64,000 nucleotides of DNA from Bacillus sp. S/N-304-OC-R1. GTDB lineage: Bacteria > Bacillota > Bacilli > Bacillales > Cytobacillaceae. The translations under genes were made by a program, and so were the position numbers. The stretch covers positions 744,001 to 808,000 of the forward strand of contig NZ_JACWFE010000001.1 in NCBI RefSeq assembly GCF_019749375.1, read 5' to 3'. Positions 17,775-26,755 of this stretch are shown piece by piece. Every line of letters begins with the position of its first letter. Position 1 is the stretch's first letter. The notes under the pieces were generated by a model, which was not told where the DNA came from, did no database searches, and saw only the letters and a program-made list of their open reading frames with translations.

Positions 17775-18131
17775 TTATGATAGGAAAGTTAACGGAAGTT
17801 TAACAAAACCTAAATATAAAACCGCTATAAAAGCGATTAGGAACAATACCCAAAACATAGCTGTATTCTTTCCTTTTATAGTACGGACAAGGATCATTTC
17901 AAAAAATCCGATCACGACTACTCCAAGTAATGACTTTAAGATATAAAGCATACTAATACTATGAAGTGAACTTAAAATCCAAATACCAGTCCCAATTATT
18001 AATAAATAGAATAGTCTCAAAATCATTTGAACGACTTTTAATGCCCTTGTTTTCCCGCTTTTATGTAAACCTAAAGCGACTAAGAAAAGTACAATTGCTA
18101 AAACCCAAGTTGTAATGTGTGCATGAATCAT
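17775..18131 (-). CDS. yisL: YisL-family (UPF0344) membrane protein
   Basis: A 118-aa protein with four predicted transmembrane helices (TTWVLAIVLFLVALGL; LRLFYLLIIGTGIWIL; LLGVVVIGFFEMILV; MFWVLFLIAFIAVLYLGF). It belongs to UPF0344/DUF1516; the function is unknown. The ATG is preceded by AAGGAGG. It sits beside yisK as in B. subtilis. Confidence 0.9.
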   Translation of the reverse strand: MIHAHITTWVLAIVLFLVALGLHKSGKTRALKVVQMILRLFYLLIIGTGIWILSSLHSISMLYILKSLLGVVVIGFFEMILVRTIKGKNTAMFWVLFLIAFIAVLYLGFVKLPLTFLS

Positions 18132-18220
18132 TATGCAGCCTCCTTAACTAAAATCGTTTTCATCATATCACATTTGGCACATAATTCCTAAGTATTAGCT
18201 TTAATAATTATTTATCCAAA

Positions 18221-18262
18221 AAAGGGGTCACACCCTATAACTGTTAAGTGTCTGACCCCTTT
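18221..18262. terminator. terminator-like hairpin downstream of yisK
   Basis: AAAGGGGTCA and TGACCCCTTT pair over a 22-nt loop containing further complementary bases. The motif GGGGTCAGACAC on the minus strand is common between Bacillaceae genes. Confidence 0.6.
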
Positions 18263-18275
18263 ATTTCAACGATAG

Positions 18276-19172
18276 TTATTCAATTCTATTTGATAAAGTT
18301 CCAATCTTTTCTATAGTAATCTCCACTTTATCCCCTGTTTTCAGGAATCTTGGCGGCTTAAAGCCTTTTCCTACCCCTGCAGGTGTCCCAGTTGCAATAA
18401 TGTCTCCCGGTTCAAGCGTCATACCTGCTGAGAGTACAGAAATCACCTCTTCAACAGGAAATATAAAATTTTCTGTATTAGAGTTTTGTCTTATTTCTCC
18501 ATTGACGATTGTTTCAATATGTAGATGATTCGGATTTCCAACAGCTGAAGCATGGACAATCCATGGTCCCATCGGGCATGTCGTGTCAAGACTTTTACCA
18601 ATAAAGAATTGCTTATGCCGTGCCTGCAAATCTCTTGCCGTAATATCATTAATGATTGTATAGCCGAAAATGTAATCCAGCGCTTCTTCCTTCGTAATCC
18701 CTCTGCCTTTTTTGCCAATAACAATTGCCAATTCACCTTCATAATCCAGCTGTTCGGTTATGTCTGCATGGCTTAGCACAGAATCATTATTGCCAATAAC
18801 TGTCGTTGGTGCTTTCGTAAACACCATCACATGCTCTGGAATATCATCCTTGCTTCCCATTTCAATTGCATGTTCAGCATAATTCTTACCAACACAAAAG
18901 ATATTCTTTGCTGGTCTTGGAATTGGCGCCATAAGTGTAGCCGCTTCAATCGGAATAAAAATATCCTCATTCCTCCAAGCCCAATCTACTATTTCATTTA
19001 CCTTATCAATGAAATTATTCTCTAGAGCAATACATTCTGCTAATGTATCTGGAAATACCCTATGTCCTGATTTTAATTCTGTTGCCTTATTAAGTGGCAG
19101 AATTTTCGTTTCATCCTTATTTAAAATACCAACAAAAATTTCTCCAGCCCACTCTGCTGTAACAAATTTCAT
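18276..19172 (-). CDS. yisK: fumarylacetoacetate-hydrolase-family protein (YisK)
   Basis: A 298-aa protein with an FAH-fold catalytic domain: FCVGKNYAEHAIEMG, the metal-binding region LDYEGELAIVIGKKGRGI, and GTPAGVGKG near the C-terminus. Members act as hydrolases, decarboxylases or isomerases on beta-keto or enol acids; B. subtilis YisK is an oxaloacetate decarboxylase. The acyl-CoA ligase gene ends about 50 bp upstream on the same strand, so the two may be cotranscribed. Confidence 0.88.
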   Translation of the reverse strand: MKFVTAEWAGEIFVGILNKDETKILPLNKATELKSGHRVFPDTLAECIALENNFIDKVNEIVDWAWRNEDIFIPIEAATLMAPIPRPAKNIFCVGKNYAEHAIEMGSKDDIPEHVMVFTKAPTTVIGNNDSVLSHADITEQLDYEGELAIVIGKKGRGITKEEALDYIFGYTIINDITARDLQARHKQFFIGKSLDTTCPMGPWIVHASAVGNPNHLHIETIVNGEIRQNSNTENFIFPVEEVISVLSAGMTLEPGDIIATGTPAGVGKGFKPPRFLKTGDKVEITIEKIGTLSNRIE

Positions 19173-19220
19173 AATAACACCTCATTTTTTTGAACTACAT
19201 GCATCGTTTTTCATATCTGT

Positions 19221-20813
19221 TTAATTTACAAATTTGCTGGAATTCCCTTTTGCTTCCCAATAATCATTTCGCAGATGAATTTTTTGAATCTTTCCTGAAG
19301 CTGTTTTTGGCAAAGCGTCCACAAACGTAACACCTGAAACCGTTTTAAAATGAGCGAGCTTTTCTCTAGTAAAAGAAATAAAATCCTGCTCTGTAACATT
19401 TTGATTTTCTCGTACAACAATAAATGCGTGTGGTGTTTCTCCCCATTTCTCATGAGGAACAGCAATGACAGCCGCTTCTAAAACTGCCGGATGCTCATAT
19501 AATACTCCTTCAATTTCAATAGAAGAAATATTTTCTCCTCCACTTATAATAATATCCTTCTTCCGATCGACAATATCTATATTTCCATACTGATCAACTG
19601 TTGCCATGTCCCCTGTATAAAGCCAGCCGTTTTTAATTGCCTCCATTGTCGCCTCTTCGTTTTTCCAATATCCTTTCATAACACCGTTACTTCTAGTAAT
19701 GACCTCTCCAATTTCCTTTCCGTTATGGACTACCTCTTCCCCGTATTCATTTACCACCTTTACTTCACAGCCAATCATCGGATATCCTGCCTTTGCCTTC
19801 ATTCTATACTGATTTTCTATTGGCAAAGATGCAAGATGGGAACGGATCGCAGAAACAGTACTTAACGGAGATGATTCTGTCATCCCATATACTTGTAAAA
19901 ACTCCCATCCTAGTACTCTTTCAACTGTAGAAACAAAAGCTGGTGGCGGGGCCGAACCGGCAATGACTACTCTCAAACTCTGCTTGGTTGTTATGTTATT
20001 TTTTTCATGATATTGAATGAGCGAATTCAAAACCGTTGGTGCCATATGGATGATTGATACTTTGTGCTTCTCAATAGCGGCAAAGATTGCCTCTGGAGAT
20101 GCTTTTCTTAAACATACTTGTGAAGAACCGTTGGCAGTGTAATAAAAAGGTGATCCCCATCCATTTACATGGAACATTGGGAGGACATGCAAGAGTACGT
20201 CAGAATCTTGAACTCGAAGATGATGCATGGTTGAGAGCGCGTGCAAATAATTATTTCGATGTGTCAGCATTACTCCCTTTGGATTACCTGTTGTTCCACT
20301 CGTATATAATAAACTGCAAACATCGTTTTCATCTAAAGGTTCTCGATTGAATGGCTGTTCTGGCTGACTACATAGCCATGCATCATAATCTGTCTCCTCA
20401 CATTCATCCTCCTTATAATGGATAATGATTTTTTCAACTGTTTTCAGTTCAGCTTTTATCGGAGCTATCAGATTATATAAATCCTGGTCAACGAACAAAA
20501 CTTTTGTTTCGCTATGATTTAAGATAAATAAGTAGTCATCTGGCTTTAGACGAATATTCAACGGAACCATGACAGCCCCTAGCTGAAAAACTCCGTAAAA
20601 ACCTTCCAGCATTTCAACCGTGTTAGGCGCTAAATAAGCTATCCTGTCTCCCTTTTTCACTCCTAGCTCCTTTAAGCCATGAGATAATTGATTCACCCGA
20701 TTATTTAATTCCTTGTATGTAAAAATTCGATCATCACAAAAAATCGCTTCCTTTGAACCATACAATGATACGGCACGGTCTAAAAACTGGCTTAAAACTA
20801 AAGGGACATACAC
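19221..20813 (-). CDS. long-chain acyl-CoA synthetase (AMP-forming)
   Basis: An adenylate-forming ligase of about 530 aa: P-loop [16 protein letters not shown], adenine/acyl motif QVYGMTESSPLS, hinge region YTGDMATVDQYGNIDIVDRKKDIIISGGEN, and C-terminal lysine motif LPKTASGKIQK. It activates a fatty or other carboxylic acid as the CoA thioester. The frame opens at a GTG at 20828, but AGTGAGGTG precedes another GTG at 20813 that gives the usual start YVPLVLSQFLDRA; I prefer that one. Substrate cannot be told from sequence. It lies upstream of yisK. Confidence 0.88.
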   Translation of the reverse strand: MYVPLVLSQFLDRAVSLYGSKEAIFCDDRIFTYKELNNRVNQLSHGLKELGVKKGDRIAYLAPNTVEMLEGFYGVFQLGAVMVPLNIRLKPDDYLFILNHSETKVLFVDQDLYNLIAPIKAELKTVEKIIIHYKEDECEETDYDAWLCSQPEQPFNREPLDENDVCSLLYTSGTTGNPKGVMLTHRNNYLHALSTMHHLRVQDSDVLLHVLPMFHVNGWGSPFYYTANGSSQVCLRKASPEAIFAAIEKHKVSIIHMAPTVLNSLIQYHEKNNITTKQSLRVVIAGSAPPPAFVSTVERVLGWEFLQVYGMTESSPLSTVSAIRSHLASLPIENQYRMKAKAGYPMIGCEVKVVNEYGEEVVHNGKEIGEVITRSNGVMKGYWKNEEATMEAIKNGWLYTGDMATVDQYGNIDIVDRKKDIIISGGENISSIEIEGVLYEHPAVLEAAVIAVPHEKWGETPHAFIVVRENQNVTEQDFISFTREKLAHFKTVSGVTFVDALPKTASGKIQKIHLRNDYWEAKGNSSKFVN

Positions 20814-20934
20814 AATCCAACACCTCACTGAATATTTGATAAATTCTAAAAATATATTAACACATTATCGGATGGAATAGGTTTATTTTACCTTTTATGG
20901 TGTATGTTTTACTGAAGAAGAATTTGTTTCTAGG

Positions 20935-20962
20935 CACAATCTGTGCTTAGGCACATAGGATA
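20935..20962 (+). promoter_or_regulatory. sigma-K promoter of the gerP operon
   Basis: CACA (20935-20938, matching -35 mACm), then 16 bp and CATAGGATA (20954-20962), a perfect CATANNNTA -10. The gerP operon is known to be expressed late in the mother cell under sigma-K. The inverted repeat GCACA-ATC-TGTGC (20934-20946) overlaps the promoter and could be a regulator site. Confidence 0.75.
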
Positions 20963-20994
20963 GTAAGAGAAATAATTGTAAAGGGATGTTATAC

Positions 20995-21216
20995 ATGCCG
21001 GCTATCGTTGGAGTTGCTCAAGTCGTTTCAATATCAGGCGGCGGAGTATTTCATATTGGAGACGTCTATAAGATTATGCCAGTAGCAAATGCTAAAACCT
21101 TTTCAGGAGCTGGTTCCTTTAATACGGGTGATGGCCTTACTATTTATAATCGCCAGAGCAGTACGAACACCTATGATACAGATGGGATAGATCAAGGAAT
21201 TTTATTAAATGCTTAA
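20995..21216 (+). CDS. gerPA: spore germination protein GerPA
   Basis: A 73-aa protein starting MPAIVGVAQV and rich in Gly/Ser/Thr/Asn (SISGGGVFHIGD; SGAGSFNTGDGL). It is the first of six gerP genes, whose products sit in the spore coat and allow germinants to reach the inner-membrane receptors. ATG 20995 is chosen because it has AAAGGGATG upstream and gives the canonical N-terminus; the open frame starts at 20986. It is homologous to the last gene, gerPF. Confidence 0.9.
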   Translation: MPAIVGVAQVVSISGGGVFHIGDVYKIMPVANAKTFSGAGSFNTGDGLTIYNRQSSTNTYDTDGIDQGILLNA

Positions 21217-21232
21217 CAATTAGGGTGAAGAA

Positions 21233-21469
21233 ATGAACTTCTATATTAATCAATCCATTAATATTAATTTTATTAAAATTGGCGGTATTACAAACTCCTC
21301 TGTTCTTCAAATCGGCAGTGCTGGAGTGATCAGACCCGCTTCCTATTTATATAACACTGGAGGGTTTACACAGCCTGCTCCTAAAGCTGTTCAGCCTGGA
21401 GGTGAAGTAATCGGAGGTGAAGGATTATTAGAGGCTCCTTCTGTGCCGCTGCACTCTGCTGGAAGATGA
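21233..21469 (+). CDS. gerPB: spore germination protein GerPB
   Basis: A 78-aa GerPB protein (FYINQSININFIKIGGITNSS; LQIGSAGVIRPASYLYNTGG), a coat/germinant-permeability factor. Gly/Pro-rich C-terminal half. It starts 17 bp after gerPA behind GGGTGAAGAA, within the same transcript. Confidence 0.9.
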   Translation: MNFYINQSININFIKIGGITNSSVLQIGSAGVIRPASYLYNTGGFTQPAPKAVQPGGEVIGGEGLLEAPSVPLHSAGR

Positions 21470-21519
21470 TGAAAAAATAAGTTTTTTGTTCTGACTTGGA
21501 AACAAGTGAGGTGGTTTGA

Positions 21520-22146
21520 TTGAATCAAGATATATACTCTTACCTTCAAAAGATGCACATCTTTATCGAAGCCCAGGAAAGACGAATTAGCCAATTGGAA
21601 CAAAAGGTAAAACAATTAGAAAAGCAAACAAAAGAATTGCAGTCCCGACCACCTATTAATGTTGACAGGATAGAATACAAATTTGATCAATTAAAAGTTG
21701 AGTCCCTTGATGGAACATTAAATATCGGGTTAAATCCGGCCGATATGCAAGGGATTGAAGATTTTGCAGTAAATAATCAAGGAATAAAAACTCCGTTTCA
21801 GCCAAAAGTTCAGTTTCAAAGATCAATGGAAATAGAGGATGAAATCTATAAATATTTAGAAACCGAGTTACCAAATGTCATACAAGAAACTGCAGCTCCA
21901 ATGAATATAAATGTTGATGAAAACTATTTAACTTTTATCAAGGAAGACATAACAAAACAATTACCTAGCCGAATTGATTATTATTTGAAACAACAACAAC
22001 AAGCTGCAGGGCAAAATATGAATGATGGCCGAACAGACAATGGTAATGAACAAATACTTGATAAGCTAAAAAGTGAAATTAAGAATGGTGTTCATATTTT
22101 TCTAAGCAATCTGCCAGACAACACGAAAGGAATGAAAAATGAATGA
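21520..22146 (+). CDS. gerPC: spore germination protein GerPC
   Basis: A 208-aa protein with an N-terminal coiled coil (about residues 8-48, YLQKMHIFIEAQERRISQL and QKVKQLEKQTKELQSR). It is the largest GerP protein and is required for normal coat permeability to germinants. The start is TTG at 21520 with GAGGTGG five bases upstream. Its stop codon overlaps the gerPD start. Confidence 0.9.
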   Translation: MNQDIYSYLQKMHIFIEAQERRISQLEQKVKQLEKQTKELQSRPPINVDRIEYKFDQLKVESLDGTLNIGLNPADMQGIEDFAVNNQGIKTPFQPKVQFQRSMEIEDEIYKYLETELPNVIQETAAPMNINVDENYLTFIKEDITKQLPSRIDYYLKQQQQAAGQNMNDGRTDNGNEQILDKLKSEIKNGVHIFLSNLPDNTKGMKNE

Positions 22147-22319
22147 ATTTTGAAGTGTATAATCGGGATATATCTGTTGGAAACATTCGAGTTATTGGTG
22201 TTTCCAGTTCTGCTTTACTTATGGTTGGAGACGCACAAACGATCCAACTGGCCTCGGTTTTTGATACCCCTGCTGAATCATTAATAATTGGCCCCTCGGT
22301 CCCATTAGCACCGAAGTGA
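22143..22319 (+). CDS. gerPD: spore germination protein GerPD
   Basis: A 58-aa protein, MNFEVYNRDISVGNIRVIGV to SVPLAPK, typical of GerPD. ATG 22143 overlaps the gerPC stop (ATGA), so translation is coupled. It is easily missed because of its size, but it completes the six-gene operon. Confidence 0.9.
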   Translation: MNFEVYNRDISVGNIRVIGVSSSALLMVGDAQTIQLASVFDTPAESLIIGPSVPLAPK

Positions 22320-22325
22320 TTCTAC

Positions 22326-22694
22326 ATGCTTAGCAGAACGTCCATTGTCGATCATTTACATGTAGATACTACGATTTTTTCATCGGTTGTCCAAATTGGG
22401 GATTCAAAATTTATTCAAGGCTTCTCCCGCGCTTTAGCTGATCAGCGGGAAACAGATGTTTTTTTTGGCAATGAAGGAAGCTTTGAAGCCTTTTATGCCT
22501 TTACTAAACCAATTCCAATCCCCCCCATTAATGACTATGTTGCTATGCAAACGACCAACCTTTGCCCAGCAATTAAAGTTAATAATATATTCATTAACGG
22601 GGTATCTACAACTGGAATTGTTCATATCGGCAGCAGCCAGCATATATCTTTGGAAGCAAGAATCAAGCATATTAGAGAATTGTTGCCGAGGTAA
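22326..22694 (+). CDS. gerPE: spore germination protein GerPE
   Basis: A 122-aa GerPE protein with the IG[DS]S-type repeats seen across the family (VVQIGDSKFIQGFSRALADQ; GIVHIGSSQHISLEAR). It starts 6 bp after gerPD with only a weak ribosome site, so it probably depends on translation of gerPD. Confidence 0.9.
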   Translation: MLSRTSIVDHLHVDTTIFSSVVQIGDSKFIQGFSRALADQRETDVFFGNEGSFEAFYAFTKPIPIPPINDYVAMQTTNLCPAIKVNNIFINGVSTTGIVHIGSSQHISLEARIKHIRELLPR

Positions 22695-22732
22695 AAATAG
22701 CATGAAATAAAAATTAATAAAGGAAGATTTAT

Positions 22733-22951
22733 ATGCCCGCAATTATTGGTCCGGTACAAATTTTGAATGTCGGAGGTGGGGTTGTTCATTTCGGGGATTC
22801 TCTTTATCTATCACCTAAAAGCACTGCAAAATCATTTGCTGGCCAAGGTTCATTAAGTACAGGTGGCTTAGTTATTGCAAATAATGGTTTAAGTGCTACA
22901 AATACGGTCGATACAAATCTAATTGACCAGCCTATCGCTGGTAATAATTAA
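22733..22951 (+). CDS. gerPF: spore germination protein GerPF
   Basis: A 72-aa protein starting MPAIIGPVQI with GGGVVHFGDSLYLSPKSTAKS and GSLSTGGLVI, homologous to GerPA. The last gene of the operon; ATG 22733 follows AAAGGAAG. A perfect 21-bp hairpin terminator follows. Confidence 0.92.
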   Translation: MPAIIGPVQILNVGGGVVHFGDSLYLSPKSTAKSFAGQGSLSTGGLVIANNGLSATNTVDTNLIDQPIAGNN

Positions 22952-23001
22952 TAAAAAACGGTAAGGACCTAATGTAAAAGCCTTACCGTTTTTTATTAAT
23001 T
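22946..23001. terminator. bidirectional terminator between gerPF and addA, 21-bp perfect stem
   Basis: AATTAATAAAAAACGGTAAG (plus G) at 22946-22966 is the perfect complement of 22981-23001, with a 14-nt loop. It runs into the stop codon of addA and serves both convergent operons. Confidence 0.9.
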
Positions 23002-26000
23002 AAATTTTTATCGTATGACCGCCATCAAAGAAAAATAAATATCGCTCATTCACTTCTCTTTTGAATATTTGCTCTAATGCTCTGCCATACATATCAATTT
23101 GCACTCGATACCGATCTTCAAGATCAGGTCTTGCTTCAGCCATTCCGCCTTTAAAACGGTCGTTTATTTGGTCTGTTTTGTAATCTACAAGGACTAGTCC
23201 TTGTTCATCTTCAAATAAACAATCAATGATCCCTTGAATGAGTACAGCTTCCTCCTCGCCTTTCCATTGAGGGTAAATCTCGCTTGCAGGAAAAGAAATG
23301 CTAAATGGAATTTCTCTCTTAACTTCCTTTGCTCTTACCATTCTTTTTCCTAAATCAGAGTGAAAAAACTGCTCGATTAAATCGGGATCGATTGCTTCCC
23401 GTTGCTCATTTGTCAGTAGTTCATTCTGTACCATCTCATTCATTTTATCTGCGATCGAATCTACTGTTATTTGCTGATTCAAGTCAATATGCTGCATAAC
23501 CATATGCATAGCCGTTCCCCGTTCAGCAGGAGATAAAGACTTTTCCTGCATGAATTGCGGTCTGTTTAATATCGGTTTGCTCAAACGCTTTATGATATCT
23601 AAGCCGCTTTCTTCAAGCGAAAAAATTTCCTTTTGTCGTTTAACTTCAGAAACAGATTGCTTTGAACGATTTTGGCTAGCCTCAATATGAGAGTATTTCC
23701 AAGATAGCTGTTCTTCAACAATACCTTTAAATTGAGATTGTACGGGAACTTCCTTACCAGAATAGACCATTTGTAAATAAGCATCTTTTTCCGATTCAAT
23801 TTCTTCTGTAAGCTTTGCCACTTCTTCACTTTTTATTAATTGTACATCCCATACTGACGAATGATTAGTAATTTCACTTGAAATGAGCGGGCTAATACTC
23901 CCATCTCCTCTCAAAGATTCACAACCTTTATGTCTTATTAGAGCCGGTCCAATCCAATCAAGAAAACTACCTGCAGAAGCCCGATCAAATTCATTTAACA
24001 GCCAGCTTTCGATTTCAGCAGATTGCCTCCATATGTTCAGTTTCTTTGCGGCACTTTTTACAGAAGCTACTAAATAAAGCTTCTCCTTCGCCCTAGTTAA
24101 AGCTACATAGAGAACTCGCATTTCCTCTGATAGCATTTCCATTTTCTTCTTCCTTTTAAATGCAATCTGAGGAAGTGATGGATAAGAAATGCGTTTTTCA
24201 GCATTTACATATTTTGCAGCGAAGCCAAATTCCTTATCAAGCATAAAGGATTTTTTCAAATCCATCGTATTGAAATTCCTGCCCAGTCCAGCAATAAAAA
24301 CAAATGGGAACTCTAGCCCCTTACTGCTATGGATCGTCATGAGACGAACAACATCCTCTTGTTCTCCCAATGCACGGGCAGCACCGAGATCATCTCCGCG
24401 ATCCTGCATGCGCTCTATGAACCTTAAAAAGCGGAATAACCCTCTAAATGAGGTAGATTCATATTGCCGTGCCCGATCATAAAGAGCCCTAAGGTTTGCC
24501 TGTCTTTGTTTCCCACCGGGCATTCCCCCAACAAAGTCATAAAAACCCGTTTCCCGATATAAATGCCAAATAAGCTCTGATAAAGCTCCTTTTCTTGCCA
24601 TTACTCGCCACTCCATCAGTCCATCAAAAAATGGACGAACCTTCTCATATAAGCCTTCATGTTCCGTTAAGGGCTTATTTATACAAAAGCCTGTCATAGC
24701 CTCGTAATAAGAAGCTCTTTTATTTTGAATTCTTATAGCAGCAAGCTCTGCCTCGGTTAAGCCAACGATTGGTGATCTTAATACAGCTGCAAGCGGGATA
24801 TCCTGATATGGATTATCAATTATTTTTAAAAGTGACATCATAACGGATACTTCAGTTGCTTCAAAATAACCTGTAGACAAATTTGCGTAAACAGGTATTC
24901 CCTGCTGCCTGCATTCCTCCATGATCTGTGGTGCCCACGTCATAGAACGCAGAAGAATGACAATATCGCGGTATTGTGCTGGACGCCCAGATTTGGTTTT
25001 TGGATTATATACTTCTTTCCGCTCTGAAATTATTTCTTTTATTTTTGCTGCCATATATCGGGATTCTAGCTGTGATTGTGCTAGGTCAGCTGTATCAAAG
25101 CCAGCTTGTTCATCCTCTTGCGACACGTCTTCATCAGTGCTTTCTAAATCAATGACAGCCAGTTCAACTGGGTAATGAGTATCATCAGGATACGGAGCAC
25201 CTGCTTTCAATTCAGCAGCATCATCATATTCTATCTCCCCAACAGAAACACCCATAATTTGTTTAAAAATATAGTTTGTGCCATGAAGGACTTCCTTCCG
25301 GCTTCTGAAGTTCTGAGCAAGGTCAATTCTTAATCCAGTATCTTCTCCATCTGAAGCGAATCGATTATATTTGCCTAAAAATAAATTAGGCTCTGCTAAT
25401 CTAAATCGATAAATAGATTGCTTCACATCGCCAACCATAAATAAGTTTCCTGCCTGCTCGGAATCGATCGTCACTAACTGGAGAATGGCTTCCTGCACCA
25501 TATTTGTATCTTGATATTCATCCACAAGTATTTCCTTAAACTGATTCCGGCAAGCAATGGCGGCATCTGATGGCATTAACCTTCCTGTATCATCCACTTC
25601 TGATAATATTTCTAAAGTATAATGTTCTAGATCAGCAAAATCCACCAGCCCTTTTTCTGTCTTCAATTGATGAAAGCGAGCTGAAAATTCTTTCACGATA
25701 TAGACTAGCATTTCAATATGCTTCTTCATCTCTCTCATATCACGAATAAAGCTCTCCGGTTTGCGCGAAAAAAGTTCATCTTGAAGATCCTGTATAATCT
25801 TTTTTGCCTTATCTCTCAGTTTTTTTGCCTTCTCGATTAACTCGCTATCATACTCATCGCCCTTGCAATTTTTTGCTCTCCCAAATGACCATGATTGCAT
25901 CGCTTGGTAAAGTGTTACCCATGAATCATTTTTTGCTTCGATTAGAGTGTGAACAACATGTATATCATCCAAAAAGTTTTCTGCTCTAGGGGCAGGACCG

Positions 26001-26755
26001 CCAGGCATTTTCGTGATTTCAAGCCCATATTCCAGCAGCCCCTTTACCCCTTTTAATTGCAAATCAATATCCCTCAGAAGTGCCTGAACAAAAGGCATTC
26101 CCTCAATCTCCGTATTTTCATCAACATTATACATCTCGATAATGGAATCCAAGTAATGATTGGGTGAAGGATTTGATCTTGCAAAATCATAAATATCCAT
26201 GATTATATCCTGTAGAGCGGCATCACTCCTGTCATTCGTAAACGTATCAACAAGTGCAAAAAATTGATTATTTCCTTCTTTCCCATACTCTTCCTCAAAG
26301 AGGTCCTCCAGTACCTCATCTCTCAAAAGCTGTGCCTCTGTTTCATCCGCTATTCGAAAGCCAGGATCAATATCAATCATGTAATAATATTTTTTGATCA
26401 TCTCTAAGCAGAAAGAGTGCAGAGTAGAGATTGAAGCTTTATTTAGCAGGCTCAGCTGTTTTCGCAAATGAGAGGACTTAGGGTCCTCATTAATCGCCTT
26501 TTCGAGAGCTTCCCCAATTCGATGTCTCATTTCCGCCGCCGAAGCATTTGTAAATGTAACGACGAGCAGTTCATCAACATTAATCGGTTCTTCATCTGAA
26601 ATGATTTTATTAATAATCCGTTCAACAAGGACCGCTGTTTTTCCCGAACCTGCCGCTGCTGCAACAAGAATATCCTGTCCTTTTGCCATAATGGCCTTCC
26701 ATTGATCATCTGTCCATGTTACGTTTTCAGGCTTAGCTGGAATGACTGCTTTCAT
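23000..26755 (-). CDS. addA: ATP-dependent helicase/nuclease subunit A
   Basis: AddA (1,251 aa) is the UvrD-type helicase and nuclease half of the AddAB complex, which resects double-strand breaks to Chi sites for RecA. Motifs: Walker A AAAGSGKTAVLVERI (about 34-48), motif II LVDEYQDTN, VGDVKQSIYRFR, late helicase motif LMTIHSSKGLEFPF, and the C-terminal RecB nuclease motif GIIDCLFEDEQGLVLVDYK (about 1190-1210). Full length. It overlaps the end of addB by 23 bp. In B. subtilis sbcDC follow addA; here gerP is next. Confidence 0.97.
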   Translation of the reverse strand: MKAVIPAKPENVTWTDDQWKAIMAKGQDILVAAAAGSGKTAVLVERIINKIISDEEPINVDELLVVTFTNASAAEMRHRIGEALEKAINEDPKSSHLRKQLSLLNKASISTLHSFCLEMIKKYYYMIDIDPGFRIADETEAQLLRDEVLEDLFEEEYGKEGNNQFFALVDTFTNDRSDAALQDIIMDIYDFARSNPSPNHYLDSIIEMYNVDENTEIEGMPFVQALLRDIDLQLKGVKGLLEYGLEITKMPGGPAPRAENFLDDIHVVHTLIEAKNDSWVTLYQAMQSWSFGRAKNCKGDEYDSELIEKAKKLRDKAKKIIQDLQDELFSRKPESFIRDMREMKKHIEMLVYIVKEFSARFHQLKTEKGLVDFADLEHYTLEILSEVDDTGRLMPSDAAIACRNQFKEILVDEYQDTNMVQEAILQLVTIDSEQAGNLFMVGDVKQSIYRFRLAEPNLFLGKYNRFASDGEDTGLRIDLAQNFRSRKEVLHGTNYIFKQIMGVSVGEIEYDDAAELKAGAPYPDDTHYPVELAVIDLESTDEDVSQEDEQAGFDTADLAQSQLESRYMAAKIKEIISERKEVYNPKTKSGRPAQYRDIVILLRSMTWAPQIMEECRQQGIPVYANLSTGYFEATEVSVMMSLLKIIDNPYQDIPLAAVLRSPIVGLTEAELAAIRIQNKRASYYEAMTGFCINKPLTEHEGLYEKVRPFFDGLMEWRVMARKGALSELIWHLYRETGFYDFVGGMPGGKQRQANLRALYDRARQYESTSFRGLFRFLRFIERMQDRGDDLGAARALGEQEDVVRLMTIHSSKGLEFPFVFIAGLGRNFNTMDLKKSFMLDKEFGFAAKYVNAEKRISYPSLPQIAFKRKKKMEMLSEEMRVLYVALTRAKEKLYLVASVKSAAKKLNIWRQSAEIESWLLNEFDRASAGSFLDWIGPALIRHKGCESLRGDGSISPLISSEITNHSSVWDVQLIKSEEVAKLTEEIESEKDAYLQMVYSGKEVPVQSQFKGIVEEQLSWKYSHIEASQNRSKQSVSEVKRQKEIFSLEESGLDIIKRLSKPILNRPQFMQEKSLSPAERGTAMHMVMQHIDLNQQITVDSIADKMNEMVQNELLTNEQREAIDPDLIEQFFHSDLGKRMVRAKEVKREIPFSISFPASEIYPQWKGEEEAVLIQGIIDCLFEDEQGLVLVDYKTDQINDRFKGGMAEARPDLEDRYRVQIDMYGRALEQIFKREVNERYLFFFDGGHTIKI

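Noticed and set aside
18149-18162. cre-like site upstream of yisL
   Set aside because: TGAAAACGATTTTA on the minus strand has one mismatch at the conserved terminal CA; too weak without support.
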